DNA from: Leifsonia sp. C5G2
GTDB lineage: Bacteria > Actinomycetota > Actinomycetes > Actinomycetales > Microbacteriaceae
Direction: 5' to 3'
DNA: 64,000 nucleotides
Assembly (NCBI RefSeq): GCF_013359685.1
Contig: NZ_JABFMV010000012.1
Span: 62,001-126,000, forward strand
This document shows, one piece after another, positions 55,821-64,000 of this stretch (position 1 is the stretch's first letter; each line of letters starts with the position of its first letter). The notes below the pieces were generated by a model, which saw only the letters and a program-made list of their open reading frames with translations, searched no databases and was not told where the DNA came from. A program made the position numbers and the translations under genes.

Positions 55821-57665
55821 ATGGCGAATCGGCTCGGCGACGTGGTCAGCCCCTACCTGCGCGCGCACGCGGACAATCCCGTCGACTGGTTCCCGTGGGG
55901 TCCCGCGGCGTTCGCCGAGGCTCGGCGGCGCGACGTGCCGATCATGGTCTCGATCGGCTACGCCACCTGCCACTGGTGCCACGTCATGGCGCGGGAGAGC
56001 TTCAGCGACCCGGTCACGGCCGAGGAGCTGAACCGGCGGTTCGTGGCCATCAAGGTCGACCGCGAGGAGCATCCCGACGTGGACGCCGCCTACCTCTCCG
56101 CGGCGAGCGCCTTCACCGGCAACCTGGGCTGGCCGCTGACGGTCTTCGCGACGCCGGAGGGCCGCGCGTTCTTCGCCGGGACCTACTTCCCGCCGCAGCC
56201 GGTCGCCGGGCGGGCCTCGTTCCGGCAGGTGCTCGACGCGGTGTGGGACGCCTGGACCTCCCGCCGCGAGCAGGTCGAGTCGGACGCGGGGAAGGTGCGC
56301 GAGGCGCTCGCCGCCGCAGCGGAGGCCGCGACGGCCGTCTCCGAACTGCCGACGGGGCAGCAGCTGGACGGCGCGGTGGCGCTGCTCGCGCAGGCGGAGG
56401 ACCCCGAGTTCGGCGGCTTCGGGGCGGCTCCGAAGTTCCCGGTCGCGCCGACCCTCGACTTCCTGCTCACCCGCCCGGCAGGGCAGGACCTGGCGGTCCG
56501 CACCCTGGAGCAGATGGCGGCATCCCCGCTTCGCGACGCGGTCGACGGCGGCTTCTTCCGGTACGCGACCCGGCGGGACTGGAGCGAGCCCCACTACGAG
56601 CGGATGCTGTACGACAACGCCCTGCTGCTCGACACGTACGCCCGGGCCTGGCGGCTGACGGGCGAGGAGTGGGCGGAGCGCACCGCCGACGGCGTCGCGG
56701 CCTTCCTGCTCGGCGTGCTCCGCCGGCCGTCCGGCGGGTTCGCGTCGGCGCAGGACTCGGAGAGCGCGATCGACGGCGCCCGGGTGGAGGGGACGTACTA
56801 CACGCTCCCGCCGGCGGAGAGGGCCGGGCTGGAGCCGCCGCCGCTCGACGCCAAGGTGCTGACCGGGTGGAACGGGTTCGCGATCGGCGCGCTCGCCCGT
56901 GCGGGCCGCATCCTGGACCGCCCGGCGTGGATCGCCGCGGCGGCCGAGGCGGCGGACGCCGTGCTCGCCCGTCACCGCCGGGCGGACGGGACGCTGCTGC
57001 GCGCTTCCCTCGGCGACCGGCGGTCGGAGGCCGGGGCGACGCTGGAGGACTACGGCGGGCTCGCGGCCGGGCTGCTGGAGCTGGCCTTGGCGACCGGCGA
57101 CGCCCGGACCGCAAGCGCGGCCCGCGACCTGGTCGACCTGTGCCTGGATGCGGCGGGCGAGGGGACCTGCCCGTTCGAGACGCCCGGCGGCGGCGACCCC
57201 GTGCTGCAGTCGACGGGGCTGGCGGTGCGGGTGGACCCGTCCGAGGGCGCCTACCCGTCCGGTCTGTCGTCGATGAGCCGGGCGGCGCACACGCTGTACC
57301 TGATGACCGGCGAGCGGCGCTACGAGCGCGCGGCCCGGGAGGGGATGCGGCTGGTGGCGGCGCAGGCACTGCAGGTGCCGAGCGCGTTCGGGACGGCGCT
57401 GGCACTCATGTCCGAGCTGGCCGGCGAGGTGGAGCAGCTGGTGGTCGTGCTGCCCGAGGGCGCGGCGTCGGGCGACCTGGTGGATGCGGCGCGCCGTCAT
57501 CCCGCGCCGCTCGTCGCGATCGCGACCGAGTCGCGGGCTGCCGAACTCGCCGGGGACGGCTTCGAGCTGTTCGGGGGACGCACGACGCGGGACGGCCTCC
57601 CGACCGCGTACCTCTGCCGCGACTTCGTCTGCCGCCTGCCCGTGACGGACGCCGCCGCGCTCTAG
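55821..57665 (+). CDS. YyaL/SPATA20-like protein (thioredoxin + glycosidase-like toroid)
   Basis: A 614-residue protein. The N-terminal 130 residues form the DUF255 thioredoxin-like domain; [15 protein letters not shown] and [16 protein letters not shown] (Cys50-x-x-Cys53) are its hallmarks. The remainder is an (alpha/alpha)6 barrel like those of N-acylglucosamine epimerases, with [14 protein letters not shown] and [10 protein letters not shown]. The family is widespread from bacteria to humans and has no settled function; redox or sugar roles are proposed. It is slightly shorter than typical relatives (about 670). TAGGGT (55809-55814) lies six bases before the ATG. Confidence 0.9.
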   Translation: MANRLGDVVSPYLRAHADNPVDWFPWGPAAFAEARRRDVPIMVSIGYATCHWCHVMARESFSDPVTAEELNRRFVAIKVDREEHPDVDAAYLSAASAFTGNLGWPLTVFATPEGRAFFAGTYFPPQPVAGRASFRQVLDAVWDAWTSRREQVESDAGKVREALAAAAEAATAVSELPTGQQLDGAVALLAQAEDPEFGGFGAAPKFPVAPTLDFLLTRPAGQDLAVRTLEQMAASPLRDAVDGGFFRYATRRDWSEPHYERMLYDNALLLDTYARAWRLTGEEWAERTADGVAAFLLGVLRRPSGGFASAQDSESAIDGARVEGTYYTLPPAERAGLEPPPLDAKVLTGWNGFAIGALARAGRILDRPAWIAAAAEAADAVLARHRRADGTLLRASLGDRRSEAGATLEDYGGLAAGLLELALATGDARTASAARDLVDLCLDAAGEGTCPFETPGGGDPVLQSTGLAVRVDPSEGAYPSGLSSMSRAAHTLYLMTGERRYERAAREGMRLVAAQALQVPSAFGTALALMSELAGEVEQLVVVLPEGAASGDLVDAARRHPAPLVAIATESRAAELAGDGFELFGGRTTRDGLPTAYLCRDFVCRLPVTDAAAL

Positions 57666-57666
57666 C

Positions 57667-57744
57667 CGCGCCCGTCCATGGGGCGCAACACGCCGTTGAT
57701 CGTGCGCCGCTGCGGCGTGTCGCGTCCCATGGATACGGGCGCGG
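57667..57744. repeat. Long palindrome, repeat family B copy 2
   Basis: The outer arms CCGCGCCCGT and ACGGGCGCGG and the inner arms CCATGGGGCGCAACACGCCG with near-complement form a hairpin of about 78 bases, right after the YyaL-like gene. GTCCATGGGGCGCAACACG recurs from the copy at 10708. Confidence 0.75.
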
Positions 57745-57745
57745 T

Positions 57746-57811
57746 TCGACTCGGACGGATTGGCGTGCTATCGTGCCTGTAAACGTTCTTGTAAACGTTC
57801 TCAAGAACGTT
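57746..57811 (+). promoter_or_regulatory. Promoter and LacI operators of the sugar ABC operon
   Basis: TCGACT (57746-57751) and TATCGT (57769-57774) are 17 bp apart. Downstream, the 12-mer TGTAAACGTTCT occurs twice in direct order (57778-57789 and 57790-57801), and the second copy forms the perfect dyad AACGTTCT-CA-AGAACGTT (57794-57811) with an inverted third half. The AACGTT core is typical of LacI-family operators. Bound protein would sit just after the start of transcription and control its own gene and the operon. Confidence 0.7.
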
Positions 57812-57845
57812 TCCCGAGCACCCTCCAATGAAGCAGGAGCAGCGC

Positions 57846-58901
57846 ATGTCCGAGCAGCCGGCGACCGAACCGAAGCGGTCCACGCTCGTCCTCGTCGCCG
57901 AACGCGCCGGCGTCTCCATCGCATCCGTCTCCCGGGTGCTCAACGGGCAGCCCGCCTCGCCGCAGCTCGCCGAGCGCGTGCGCCGCGCGGCCGACGAGCT
58001 CGGCTACGTGCCCGACGCCAGCGCACGCACGCTCAAGACCGGACGCACCGACCAGCTCGCGCTGGCCGTGGCCGACCTCGGCAACCCGGTCTACGTCAAG
58101 ATGATGCACGAGGTCGCGCGCGTCGCCGCGAAGAACGGCTACCGGCTCGTGCTCTCGTCGACCGGCAGCGACCCCGCGGACCAGATCGAACTGCTGGGCA
58201 GCCTCAACCGCGGCTTCGCCGACGGCCTGCTGCTCAGCCCGCTGCGGGTGACCGACGAGCTCGTCGCCGCGCTGCGCGGCAGCCGCATCCCGGCGGTCGT
58301 CATCGGCTCCCTCCCGCCCGGGGTCGAGGTGGACAGCGTGCGCGCCGACTCCGTCGCGGGCGTCGGCCTGGCGGTCGAGCACCTGGCGGCAGGCGGCCGC
58401 AGGCACATCGCCTTCGTCAACGGACCGGTCGACACCGTCCCGGGTGCCGCGCGGCTCGAGGGTTACCTGCGCGCGGTCGACCGGCTCGGCCTCGCGACCT
58501 CGGCCGACCTCCAGATCGCGGCCTCCGACTTCACCTACAAGGCCGGCCGCAAGGCGGCCGCGCGGCTCCTCGGCCAATGCACCCCCGACGCGATCGTCTG
58601 CGCCAACGACCTGATCGCGGTGGCCGTGCTGAAGGAGCTGACGGCACGCGGTGTGAGGGTGCCGGACGACGTCGCGGTGGTCGGGATGGACGACAGCGAG
58701 GCCGCGGAGCTGGCGAATCCGGCGCTCACCAGCGTCAACCTCGGGTCCGCCAAGCGCGCCCGCACCGCCGCGAAGCTGCTCATCCGGCGCCTGGAGAACC
58801 CCGGCGTGGCACCGCGGACGGTCGTGATCGAGCCGACCCTGGCCGTGCGCGAGTCGTCGGTCGCCGCGGCCGACCGAGCGGACGCGGGGGCGAACGCATG
58901 A
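57846..58901 (+). CDS. LacI-family transcriptional regulator
   Basis: A 351-residue protein. The helix-turn-helix (about 17-65) includes VLVAERAGVSIASVSRVLNGQP and the hinge helix ASARTLKTGRT; the periplasmic-binding-like domain follows, with AVADLGNPVYVKMMHEV, NRGFADGLLLSPL and the closing VGMDDSEAAELANPALTSV. AGGAG lies seven bases before the ATG at 57846. It is the first gene of the transporter operon and overlaps the next start (ATGA), so it probably represses the whole unit until its sugar or nucleoside-like ligand is present. Confidence 0.9.
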   Translation: MSEQPATEPKRSTLVLVAERAGVSIASVSRVLNGQPASPQLAERVRRAADELGYVPDASARTLKTGRTDQLALAVADLGNPVYVKMMHEVARVAAKNGYRLVLSSTGSDPADQIELLGSLNRGFADGLLLSPLRVTDELVAALRGSRIPAVVIGSLPPGVEVDSVRADSVAGVGLAVEHLAAGGRRHIAFVNGPVDTVPGAARLEGYLRAVDRLGLATSADLQIAASDFTYKAGRKAAARLLGQCTPDAIVCANDLIAVAVLKELTARGVRVPDDVAVVGMDDSEAAELANPALTSVNLGSAKRARTAAKLLIRRLENPGVAPRTVVIEPTLAVRESSVAAADRADAGANA

Positions 58902-59848
58902 CCGCGACCATCGCCCCGCCCGCCGCCACGGCCCCCCAGCAGCCCCGTCGCCGTCGCCGCCGCGCGGGCGGCCCCGCCGGCGGGAGCGGCCGCGACGCCT
59001 GGCTGCTGGTGCTTCCTGCGCTCATCCCCATCGTCATCTTCAGCGTCTACCCGCTGGTGCAGGGCATCCTGCTCGGCTTCACCGACGCGCGCGCCGGGTA
59101 CAACATCCCGATCACCTTCAACGGGATCGACAACTACACCAAGCTCGGCGGCAACACGCTGTTCTGGAACTCGTTCGGCATCGGCCTGCTGTGGGCGTTC
59201 AGCGTCACGATCCTGCAGTTCCTCGCCTCGCTCGGCCTCGCCCTGCTGCTCAACCTGAACCTGCGGCTGCGCTGGCTGGCCCGCACGCTCGCGCTCGTCC
59301 CGTGGGCGATGCCCCCGGTCATCATCGCCATCATGTGGCGGCTGATGCTGAACCCGAGCTACGGCCCGATCAACCAGGGTCTGCGCGCGGTCGGGCTCCC
59401 CGGCGACATCAACTGGCTGGGCAACGCGTCCATCGCCCTTCCCGCCGTCATCGTCGTCGGCGTCTGGGCCGGGATGCCGCAGACCACGATCACGCTGCTC
59501 GCCGGCCTGCAGTCGGTGCCGACGGAGCTGCACGAAGCGGCCGCGATCGACGGCGCGAGCGCGTGGCGGCGGTTCTGGCACGTGACCCTGCCGGCACTGC
59601 GCCCGGTGATCGTCGCGATCACGACCCTCGACCTGATCTGGAACTTCAACTCGTTCGCGCTCGTGTTCGTGCTCACCGCGGGCGGGCCGGGCGGCACCAC
59701 CATGCTGCCGATGCTGTTCGCCTACAACGAGGCCTTCCGCTACGGGAACTTCGGTTACGCCGCCGCGATGGGCAACGTCATGGTGGTCGTCATCGCGATC
59801 TTCCTGTTCCTGTACCTGCGCGGCCAGATGAGGAGCCGGAACGCATGA
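58898..59848 (+). CDS. Sugar-type ABC transporter permease (MalF-like)
   Basis: A 316-residue CUT1-family permease with six membrane helices after a Pro/Arg-rich cytoplasmic tail. ELHEAAAIDGASAWRRFWHVTLPALRPV is the EAA loop. It forms the channel with the next gene product; the ATPase is not encoded in the window and may be a shared MsmK-type subunit. The ATG overlaps the LacI stop. Confidence 0.92.
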   Translation: MTATIAPPAATAPQQPRRRRRRAGGPAGGSGRDAWLLVLPALIPIVIFSVYPLVQGILLGFTDARAGYNIPITFNGIDNYTKLGGNTLFWNSFGIGLLWAFSVTILQFLASLGLALLLNLNLRLRWLARTLALVPWAMPPVIIAIMWRLMLNPSYGPINQGLRAVGLPGDINWLGNASIALPAVIVVGVWAGMPQTTITLLAGLQSVPTELHEAAAIDGASAWRRFWHVTLPALRPVIVAITTLDLIWNFNSFALVFVLTAGGPGGTTMLPMLFAYNEAFRYGNFGYAAAMGNVMVVVIAIFLFLYLRGQMRSRNA

Positions 59849-60720
59849 CCACTCTCGCCTCCGGACCCGTCAAGAGCGCCTCGGTGAAGCGCGCGCGGCT
59901 GATCTCGCGCCCGCTGCAGTACCTCGCCCTCGTGCTGTACATGATCTTCCTCGGCTTCCCGCTGCTGTTCCTGCTCACGACGGCGTTCAAGACGTCGCGC
60001 GAGCTGCAGTCGCCGAACCCGGGGTTCCTGCCGACGAGCCTCGACCTGCAGAACTTCGCCCAGGCGATCCAGAAGGCCAACCTGTTCACGGCTGCGGGCA
60101 ACAGCCTCATCGTCGCCGTCTGCACGACCGTGCTGGTGACGGTCATCGCACTGCCCGCGGCCTACGCCCTCGCCCGGTTCCGCACCAAGCTGCGCGGGAT
60201 CGCGACGGGGTGGATCCTGCTCAGCCAGGTCTTCCCGTTCATCCTGATCATCATCCCGCTCTTCCTCGTGCTGAAGAACATCGGGCTGATCAACAACCTG
60301 GCCGGTCTGGTGCTCGTCTACACGGTCTGGTCGCTGCCCTTCGCGCTGTGGATGCTGCAGGGCTACATCGTCGGCATCCCGGTCGAGCTGGAGGAGGCGG
60401 GCGCGATGGACGGGGCGAGCCGGTTCCGCACGCTGCGCACCATCGTGCTCCCGCTGCTGGCCCCCGGGCTCGTCGCCACCAGCCTGTTCACCTTCATCAA
60501 CTCCTGGAACGAGTTCTTCTTCGCCCTCGTGCTCATCCAGGACCCGAGCCTGCAGACCCTGCCGCTCGCACTCGCCCGCTTCGTCGGGGCCGAGGGGCAG
60601 GTGCAGCTCGGACAGCTGGCCGCGGCGTCGCTGCTGGCCACGATCCCGAGCCTGATCTTCTTCCTGCTCATCCAGAAGCGTCTGACCTCCGGCCTGCTCA
60701 GCGGCGCCGTGAAGGGCTGA
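59845..60720 (+). CDS. Sugar-type ABC transporter permease (MalG-like)
   Basis: A 291-residue CUT1-family permease with six helices. ELEEAGAMDGASRFRTLRTIVLPLLAPG is the EAA loop; SWNEFFFALVL is typical of MalG-type partners. The start overlaps the stop of the previous permease (ATGA), so the two are made in equal amounts. Confidence 0.92.
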   Translation: MTTLASGPVKSASVKRARLISRPLQYLALVLYMIFLGFPLLFLLTTAFKTSRELQSPNPGFLPTSLDLQNFAQAIQKANLFTAAGNSLIVAVCTTVLVTVIALPAAYALARFRTKLRGIATGWILLSQVFPFILIIIPLFLVLKNIGLINNLAGLVLVYTVWSLPFALWMLQGYIVGIPVELEEAGAMDGASRFRTLRTIVLPLLAPGLVATSLFTFINSWNEFFFALVLIQDPSLQTLPLALARFVGAEGQVQLGQLAAASLLATIPSLIFFLLIQKRLTSGLLSGAVKG

Positions 60721-60750
60721 GACGGAACAACCCCCAACCAAGGAGAAACC

Positions 60751-62043
60751 ATGCGCAAAGGCACCATCCGCGTGGGCGCCCTCGTCGCCGGCATCGCCGC
60801 CGCGTCGCTCGCCCTCGCCGGCTGCTCATCCTCGGGCAGCTCGGACAGCGCGAGCGGCGGGAAGGTCACGCTGACCTTCCAGTCGCTCGCCTACCAGGAC
60901 ACCACGGTCGCCGCGACGAAGGAGATCGTCGACTCGTGGAACAAGGCCAACCCCGACATCCAGGTGAAGCTCCAGCAGGGCAGCTGGGACAACGTCCACG
61001 ACCAGCTGGTCACCCAGTTCCAGGGCGGGACCGCGCCGGACATCATCCACGACGAGTCGGCCGACATCATGGGCTTCGCCCAGCAGGGCTACCTCGCCGA
61101 CCTCGGCGGCTCGCTCAGCGCCGACACCAAGAAGCAGGTGTCGAAGGACGTCTGGAAGTCGGTGACCACTCCGGACGGCAAGATCGTCGCCGCACCCACC
61201 CTCCTCCAGTCGTACGTCGTCTTCGCCAACAAGAAGGCGTTCACCGACGCGGGCGTCGCGGTGCCCACGGGCAGCACGATGAGCTGGGACGACTTCGAGT
61301 CGCTCTCCAAGAAGCTGACCGCCAACGGCAGCTTCGGCACCGGGTGGGGGCTCAAGTCGCCGACCGCGACCGTGATGAACCTCGCGCTCGGCTTCGGCGG
61401 CACCTTCTTCGACAACAAGGACGGGAAGTCGACCATCCACGTCGGCGACGACGAGCTCCAGGTGCCCAAGCGCATCAACGCCATGGCGTACGCGGACAAG
61501 TCGCTCGACCCGGTGTCGCTGACGCAGAGCGGCACGGACGTGCTGCCCGGGTTCTTCGGCGGCAAGTACGCCATGTACGTCGGCGGCAACTACGTCGCGC
61601 AGCAGATCACAGAGTCGGCGCCGAGCGGCTTCGACTGGGTCGTGCTGCCGCCGCTCGCGGGCAGCAAGGGGGCCGACCAGGCCGCCAACCCGCAGACGAT
61701 GTCGGTCTCGGCTCAGAGCAAGCACATCCCGCAAGCGGCGAAGTTCATCGACTACTTCATGAAGGCAGACAACCAGGCGAAGCTCGCCGAGGGCGACTGG
61801 CTGATCCCGGCCTCCCAGGCCGCGCGCGACCAGGTCGCGAAGGACACCTCCGGCAAGAACGGCTGGGACGTCATCCTGAAGTCGGGCGACGAGCTGACCG
61901 CGGCGCCGTTCCAGGCCGCCACCAACTATCCGCAGTGGAAGGACCAGTACGCGACGCCGGCCCTGCAGAAGTACCTGGCGAACTCCATCAGCCTGGACGA
62001 CCTGAAGAAGCAGCTGGCGGACGGCTGGTCGGCGGTCGGCTGA
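60751..62043 (+). CDS. Sugar-type ABC transporter, substrate-binding lipoprotein
   Basis: A 430-residue SBP_bac_1-type protein. The lipobox LAGC is at about residues 22-25, then a Ser-rich linker and the domain with FQSLAYQDTTVAATKEIVDSWNKANPDIQVKL at the start. GGTAPDIIHDESADIMGFAQQGYLADL is typical of CUT1 binding proteins. AAGGAG precedes the ATG. It determines the specificity of the importer; the ligand is unknown, but the two downstream hydrolases suggest an N- or O-glycoside related to ribose. Confidence 0.92.
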   Translation: MRKGTIRVGALVAGIAAASLALAGCSSSGSSDSASGGKVTLTFQSLAYQDTTVAATKEIVDSWNKANPDIQVKLQQGSWDNVHDQLVTQFQGGTAPDIIHDESADIMGFAQQGYLADLGGSLSADTKKQVSKDVWKSVTTPDGKIVAAPTLLQSYVVFANKKAFTDAGVAVPTGSTMSWDDFESLSKKLTANGSFGTGWGLKSPTATVMNLALGFGGTFFDNKDGKSTIHVGDDELQVPKRINAMAYADKSLDPVSLTQSGTDVLPGFFGGKYAMYVGGNYVAQQITESAPSGFDWVVLPPLAGSKGADQAANPQTMSVSAQSKHIPQAAKFIDYFMKADNQAKLAEGDWLIPASQAARDQVAKDTSGKNGWDVILKSGDELTAAPFQAATNYPQWKDQYATPALQKYLANSISLDDLKKQLADGWSAVG

Positions 62044-62094
62044 CCGTCGGCGCGACGGATCGGCACACGAGAACGACGGAGTAGAGGAGAGACG

Positions 62095-63249
62095 ATGGAT
62101 GCCCTGGTGAATGCGAGCACGGGTGCGCTGGCGGGCGCGGCCGTGGGTGACGCGCTCGGAGGAGCGGCCGAGGGGAACACGCCCGAGGCGATCCAGGAGC
62201 GTTACGACGGCTTCATCCAGGGCGTCGTCCCTCCCTTCCTCGCCGACTGGCGGAACGCCCGGCCGATCGCGCCGTACCACAAGGGCGACGGTCACATCAC
62301 CGACGACACCCTGATGACGACCGCGCTGGTCGAGGTGTACGACACCGTGCGCGACCACCTCGACGCGTTCGCCATCGCCGACCACCTGGTGCCGCTGCTG
62401 ATCGGCGAGAAGCGCTGGATCCCGGAGTTCGAGTCGGAGGCGCTGCTGCTGCAGCGCATCTTCCTCGCCGAGAAGTGGCTGGTCGCCCGCCTGCACTACG
62501 GCCACATCGACCCGCGGGAGGCCGGGGTCGGCAACATCGTCAACTGCGGCGCGACCATGTACGCCGGTCCCGTGGGGATCGTCAACGCCGGCAACCCGGA
62601 CGCCGCCTACGCGGAGGGCATCGAGATCGCCGCGCCGCACCAGTCGAGCTACGGCCGGGAGGCGGCGGGTGTGTTCGCGGCGGCCGTCGCCGAGGCGATG
62701 CGGCCGGGCGCCGACGTGGACTCCGTCGTCGCCACCGCGCTGCGGCTCGCGAAGGACGGCACGCGGGACGCGATCGAGGCGGTCGCCGAAGCGGCGTCCG
62801 GCATCTCGGACTGGCGCGGAGGACTCGCGACGCTGCGCGCGGCCGTGGAGCCGTTCGACACGGTCGGGCCGCACTACCGCGCCCCGGCGAAGGATGCCCG
62901 CATCCCGAGCCGGACGAAGTCGATCGAGGAGCTCCCGATCGCTCTGGGCATGCTCATCGCGACCGGCGGCGAGTACCGGGAGGCGGTGCTGGGCGCCGTG
63001 AACTACGGGCGCGACTCCGACTCGATCGCCGTCATGGCGGGATCCGTCGCGGGCGCGCTCGGCGGTCTCGAGGTCGTGCCCGCCGAGTGGATCGCGGCCG
63101 TGAACGAGGGCAGCAGGATCGACGTGACCGCGACGGGCCCGGTGATCGCGGACGTCGCGCGCGAGGTCTGGGCGAAGGACGCCGCCCGGGCGGGTGCGGT
63201 CGCCGCCGCCCGCTCCGCGTTCTCGCCGGTCGCCGCCGAGGCGGTGTGA
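62095..63249 (+). CDS. ADP-ribosylglycohydrolase-family protein
   Basis: A 384-residue all-helical protein. GALAGAAVGDALGGAAEG at the start, GHITDDTLMTTALVEVY (metal Asp pair) and VNYGRDSDSIAVMAGSVAGAL near residue 310 (third metal group) are the signatures of the ADP-ribosyl-glycohydrolase (DraG/ARH) fold with two Mg or Mn ions. Such enzymes split ADP-ribose from proteins or small molecules, but many members in transporter operons have unknown glycoside substrates. A GGAGAG ribosome site precedes the ATG. It overlaps the next, related gene by one base. Confidence 0.9.
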   Translation: MDALVNASTGALAGAAVGDALGGAAEGNTPEAIQERYDGFIQGVVPPFLADWRNARPIAPYHKGDGHITDDTLMTTALVEVYDTVRDHLDAFAIADHLVPLLIGEKRWIPEFESEALLLQRIFLAEKWLVARLHYGHIDPREAGVGNIVNCGATMYAGPVGIVNAGNPDAAYAEGIEIAAPHQSSYGREAAGVFAAAVAEAMRPGADVDSVVATALRLAKDGTRDAIEAVAEAASGISDWRGGLATLRAAVEPFDTVGPHYRAPAKDARIPSRTKSIEELPIALGMLIATGGEYREAVLGAVNYGRDSDSIAVMAGSVAGALGGLEVVPAEWIAAVNEGSRIDVTATGPVIADVAREVWAKDAARAGAVAAARSAFSPVAAEAV

Positions 63250-64000
63250 TGTTGCGCCTGAGCTGGACGCAACCGGAGGACCTGCTGCCGCACGCGTTCG
63301 TCGCGGCGGAGCTCGACGGGAGGGATGCGGCCGACCTGCGCGAGCGCTGGATCGCCGCGGGCGGCGCCCCGACCGCGCCGGTGAACGGTGCGACCCCGCA
63401 GCCGGCACCGGAGCAGCTGCGCCGGCTGGCGCGCGACCTGCTCGCCGAGCTGGACGGGCGTCCCGACCCGGCGGAGCTGGTCGCGGCGGAGCCGGACGAC
63501 CTGGAGGCGATCCTGGCCGCCGCTCCCGCGGCCGCCGGGACGCAGACGGCGGGATCGGCGCCCATGGGGTCGGCCGGCACGGACGCCTACGCCGACCGCG
63601 TGCTCGGCGCGTGGCGCGGCCGCGCCGCCGGCTGCCTGCTCGGCAAGCCCGTCGAGAAGCTCCCGCTCGAGGGCATCCGTGCCATCGCCCGCTCGACGGG
63701 CAACTGGCCGATCGCGTCCTACTTCACGGCCGTCGGCCTCGATCCGGAGATCGCCGCACGCTACCCCTGGAACCGGCGCAGCCGGCCGACCAGCCTGGTC
63801 GAGAACATCGACGGGATGCCGGAGGACGACGACCTCAACTTCCCGCTCATCGCGTTGCAGCTGCTGGAGTCCGCGGGCCGCGCGTTCACCACGGACGCCG
63901 TGGCGCAGGCCTGGCTCGACGCGCTGCCCGGCGGTCGCGTCTTCACCGCCGAGCGGATCACCTACCGCAACCTCCTCGACGGGTACGAGCCGGAGGTCGC
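63249..64000 (+). CDS. Second ADP-ribosylglycohydrolase-family protein, cut by the window end
   Basis: The ATG overlaps the previous stop (TGATG). About 250 residues are visible. The first 110 residues are an N-terminal extension with an Ala/Pro/Gly linker, not present in the neighbour; from about residue 115 the family start DRVLGAWRGRAAGCLLGKPVEKLPLEGI is seen, then GMPEDDDLNFPLIALQLLE, where EDDDLN takes the place of TDDT at the metal site. The rest, including the C-terminal metal group, lies outside the window. Its N-terminal region and divergent metal motif suggest a different substrate from its neighbour. Confidence 0.82.
   Translation, partial: MLRLSWTQPEDLLPHAFVAAELDGRDAADLRERWIAAGGAPTAPVNGATPQPAPEQLRRLARDLLAELDGRPDPAELVAAEPDDLEAILAAAPAAAGTQTAGSAPMGSAGTDAYADRVLGAWRGRAAGCLLGKPVEKLPLEGIRAIARSTGNWPIASYFTAVGLDPEIAARYPWNRRSRPTSLVENIDGMPEDDDLNFPLIALQLLESAGRAFTTDAVAQAWLDALPGGRVFTAERITYRNLLDGYEPEV

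Overview
The window looks like a chromosomal stretch from a high-GC actinobacterium of the family Microbacteriaceae (Leifsonia-like). The support is very high third-position GC in nearly every gene, the mycobacterial-type gene set mscL / fmdB / 5-formyl-THF cyclo-ligase / galU / rimJ / glpR, an HrpA-type DEAH helicase, a large family-typical degenerate helicase protein, and a Phe-type (class Ic-like) ribonucleotide reductase of the kind reported for the relative Tropheryma. The genus is an inference. I see no prophage, insertion sequence, integrase or CRISPR array.

Layout. 1-9.2 kb: tail of an unknown gene, a secreted protein with an overlapping small membrane protein, a DHA2 efflux pump divergent from an HxlR-SCP2 regulator, a MalT-like LuxR regulator, and a rifampicin monooxygenase (rox) preceded by a near-perfect rifamycin-associated element. 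9.2-18.8 kb: methyltransferase, DUF1992 protein, a TetR-controlled DUF6230/DUF6114/secreted-protein operon, a DsbA-like oxidoreductase, a DHA2 pump divergent from an ArsR-type regulator plus second MFS gene, and a lipoprotein. 19-23.6 kb: a 1251-residue SF1-helicase-like protein that has lost key ATPase residues, a MazEF-type toxin-antitoxin pair and a small conserved-looking protein. 23.6-28.1 kb: mscL, fmdB and cyclo-ligase on the minus strand; galU, rimJ and glpR on the plus strand; tRNA-Ala(CGC). 28.1-40.4 kb: lysE/lysG pair, a fused kinase-aminotransferase, M24 peptidase, acyl-CoA dehydrogenase, SDR/TetR/aldo-keto reductase unit with a perfect palindromic operator, an AbiEi/DUF559 protein flanked by inverted repeats, and an MFS gene. 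40.4-48.8 kb: nrdA, a separate micro-ORF carrying the NrdA redox tail, nrdB, a rhodanese, a polar amino-acid ABC transporter and an SDR. 48.8-57.7 kb: hrpA, an acyl-CoA synthetase, an aldo-keto reductase, a membrane protein and a YyaL-like protein. 57.7-64 kb: a LacI-regulated sugar-type ABC transporter operon ending in two consecutive ADP-ribosylglycohydrolase-family genes, the second cut by the window end.

Shared themes. At least twenty genes have a TAnnnT -10 hexamer only 6 to 8 bases before an ATG or GTG, so leaderless transcription is probably a main mode of expression here. Convergent gene ends are separated by long palindromes, several of which are copies of the same repeat: one family has three copies, another two, and a third forms an inverted pair around one gene. 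Many small units are regulator-plus-target pairs (pump, exporter, reductase, transporter) with a visible operator. The most unusual points are the split NrdA C-terminus beside a Phe-type NrdB, the rifamycin-inducible-looking rox gene, the catalytically eroded helicase and the transporter-linked ADP-ribosylglycohydrolase pair.
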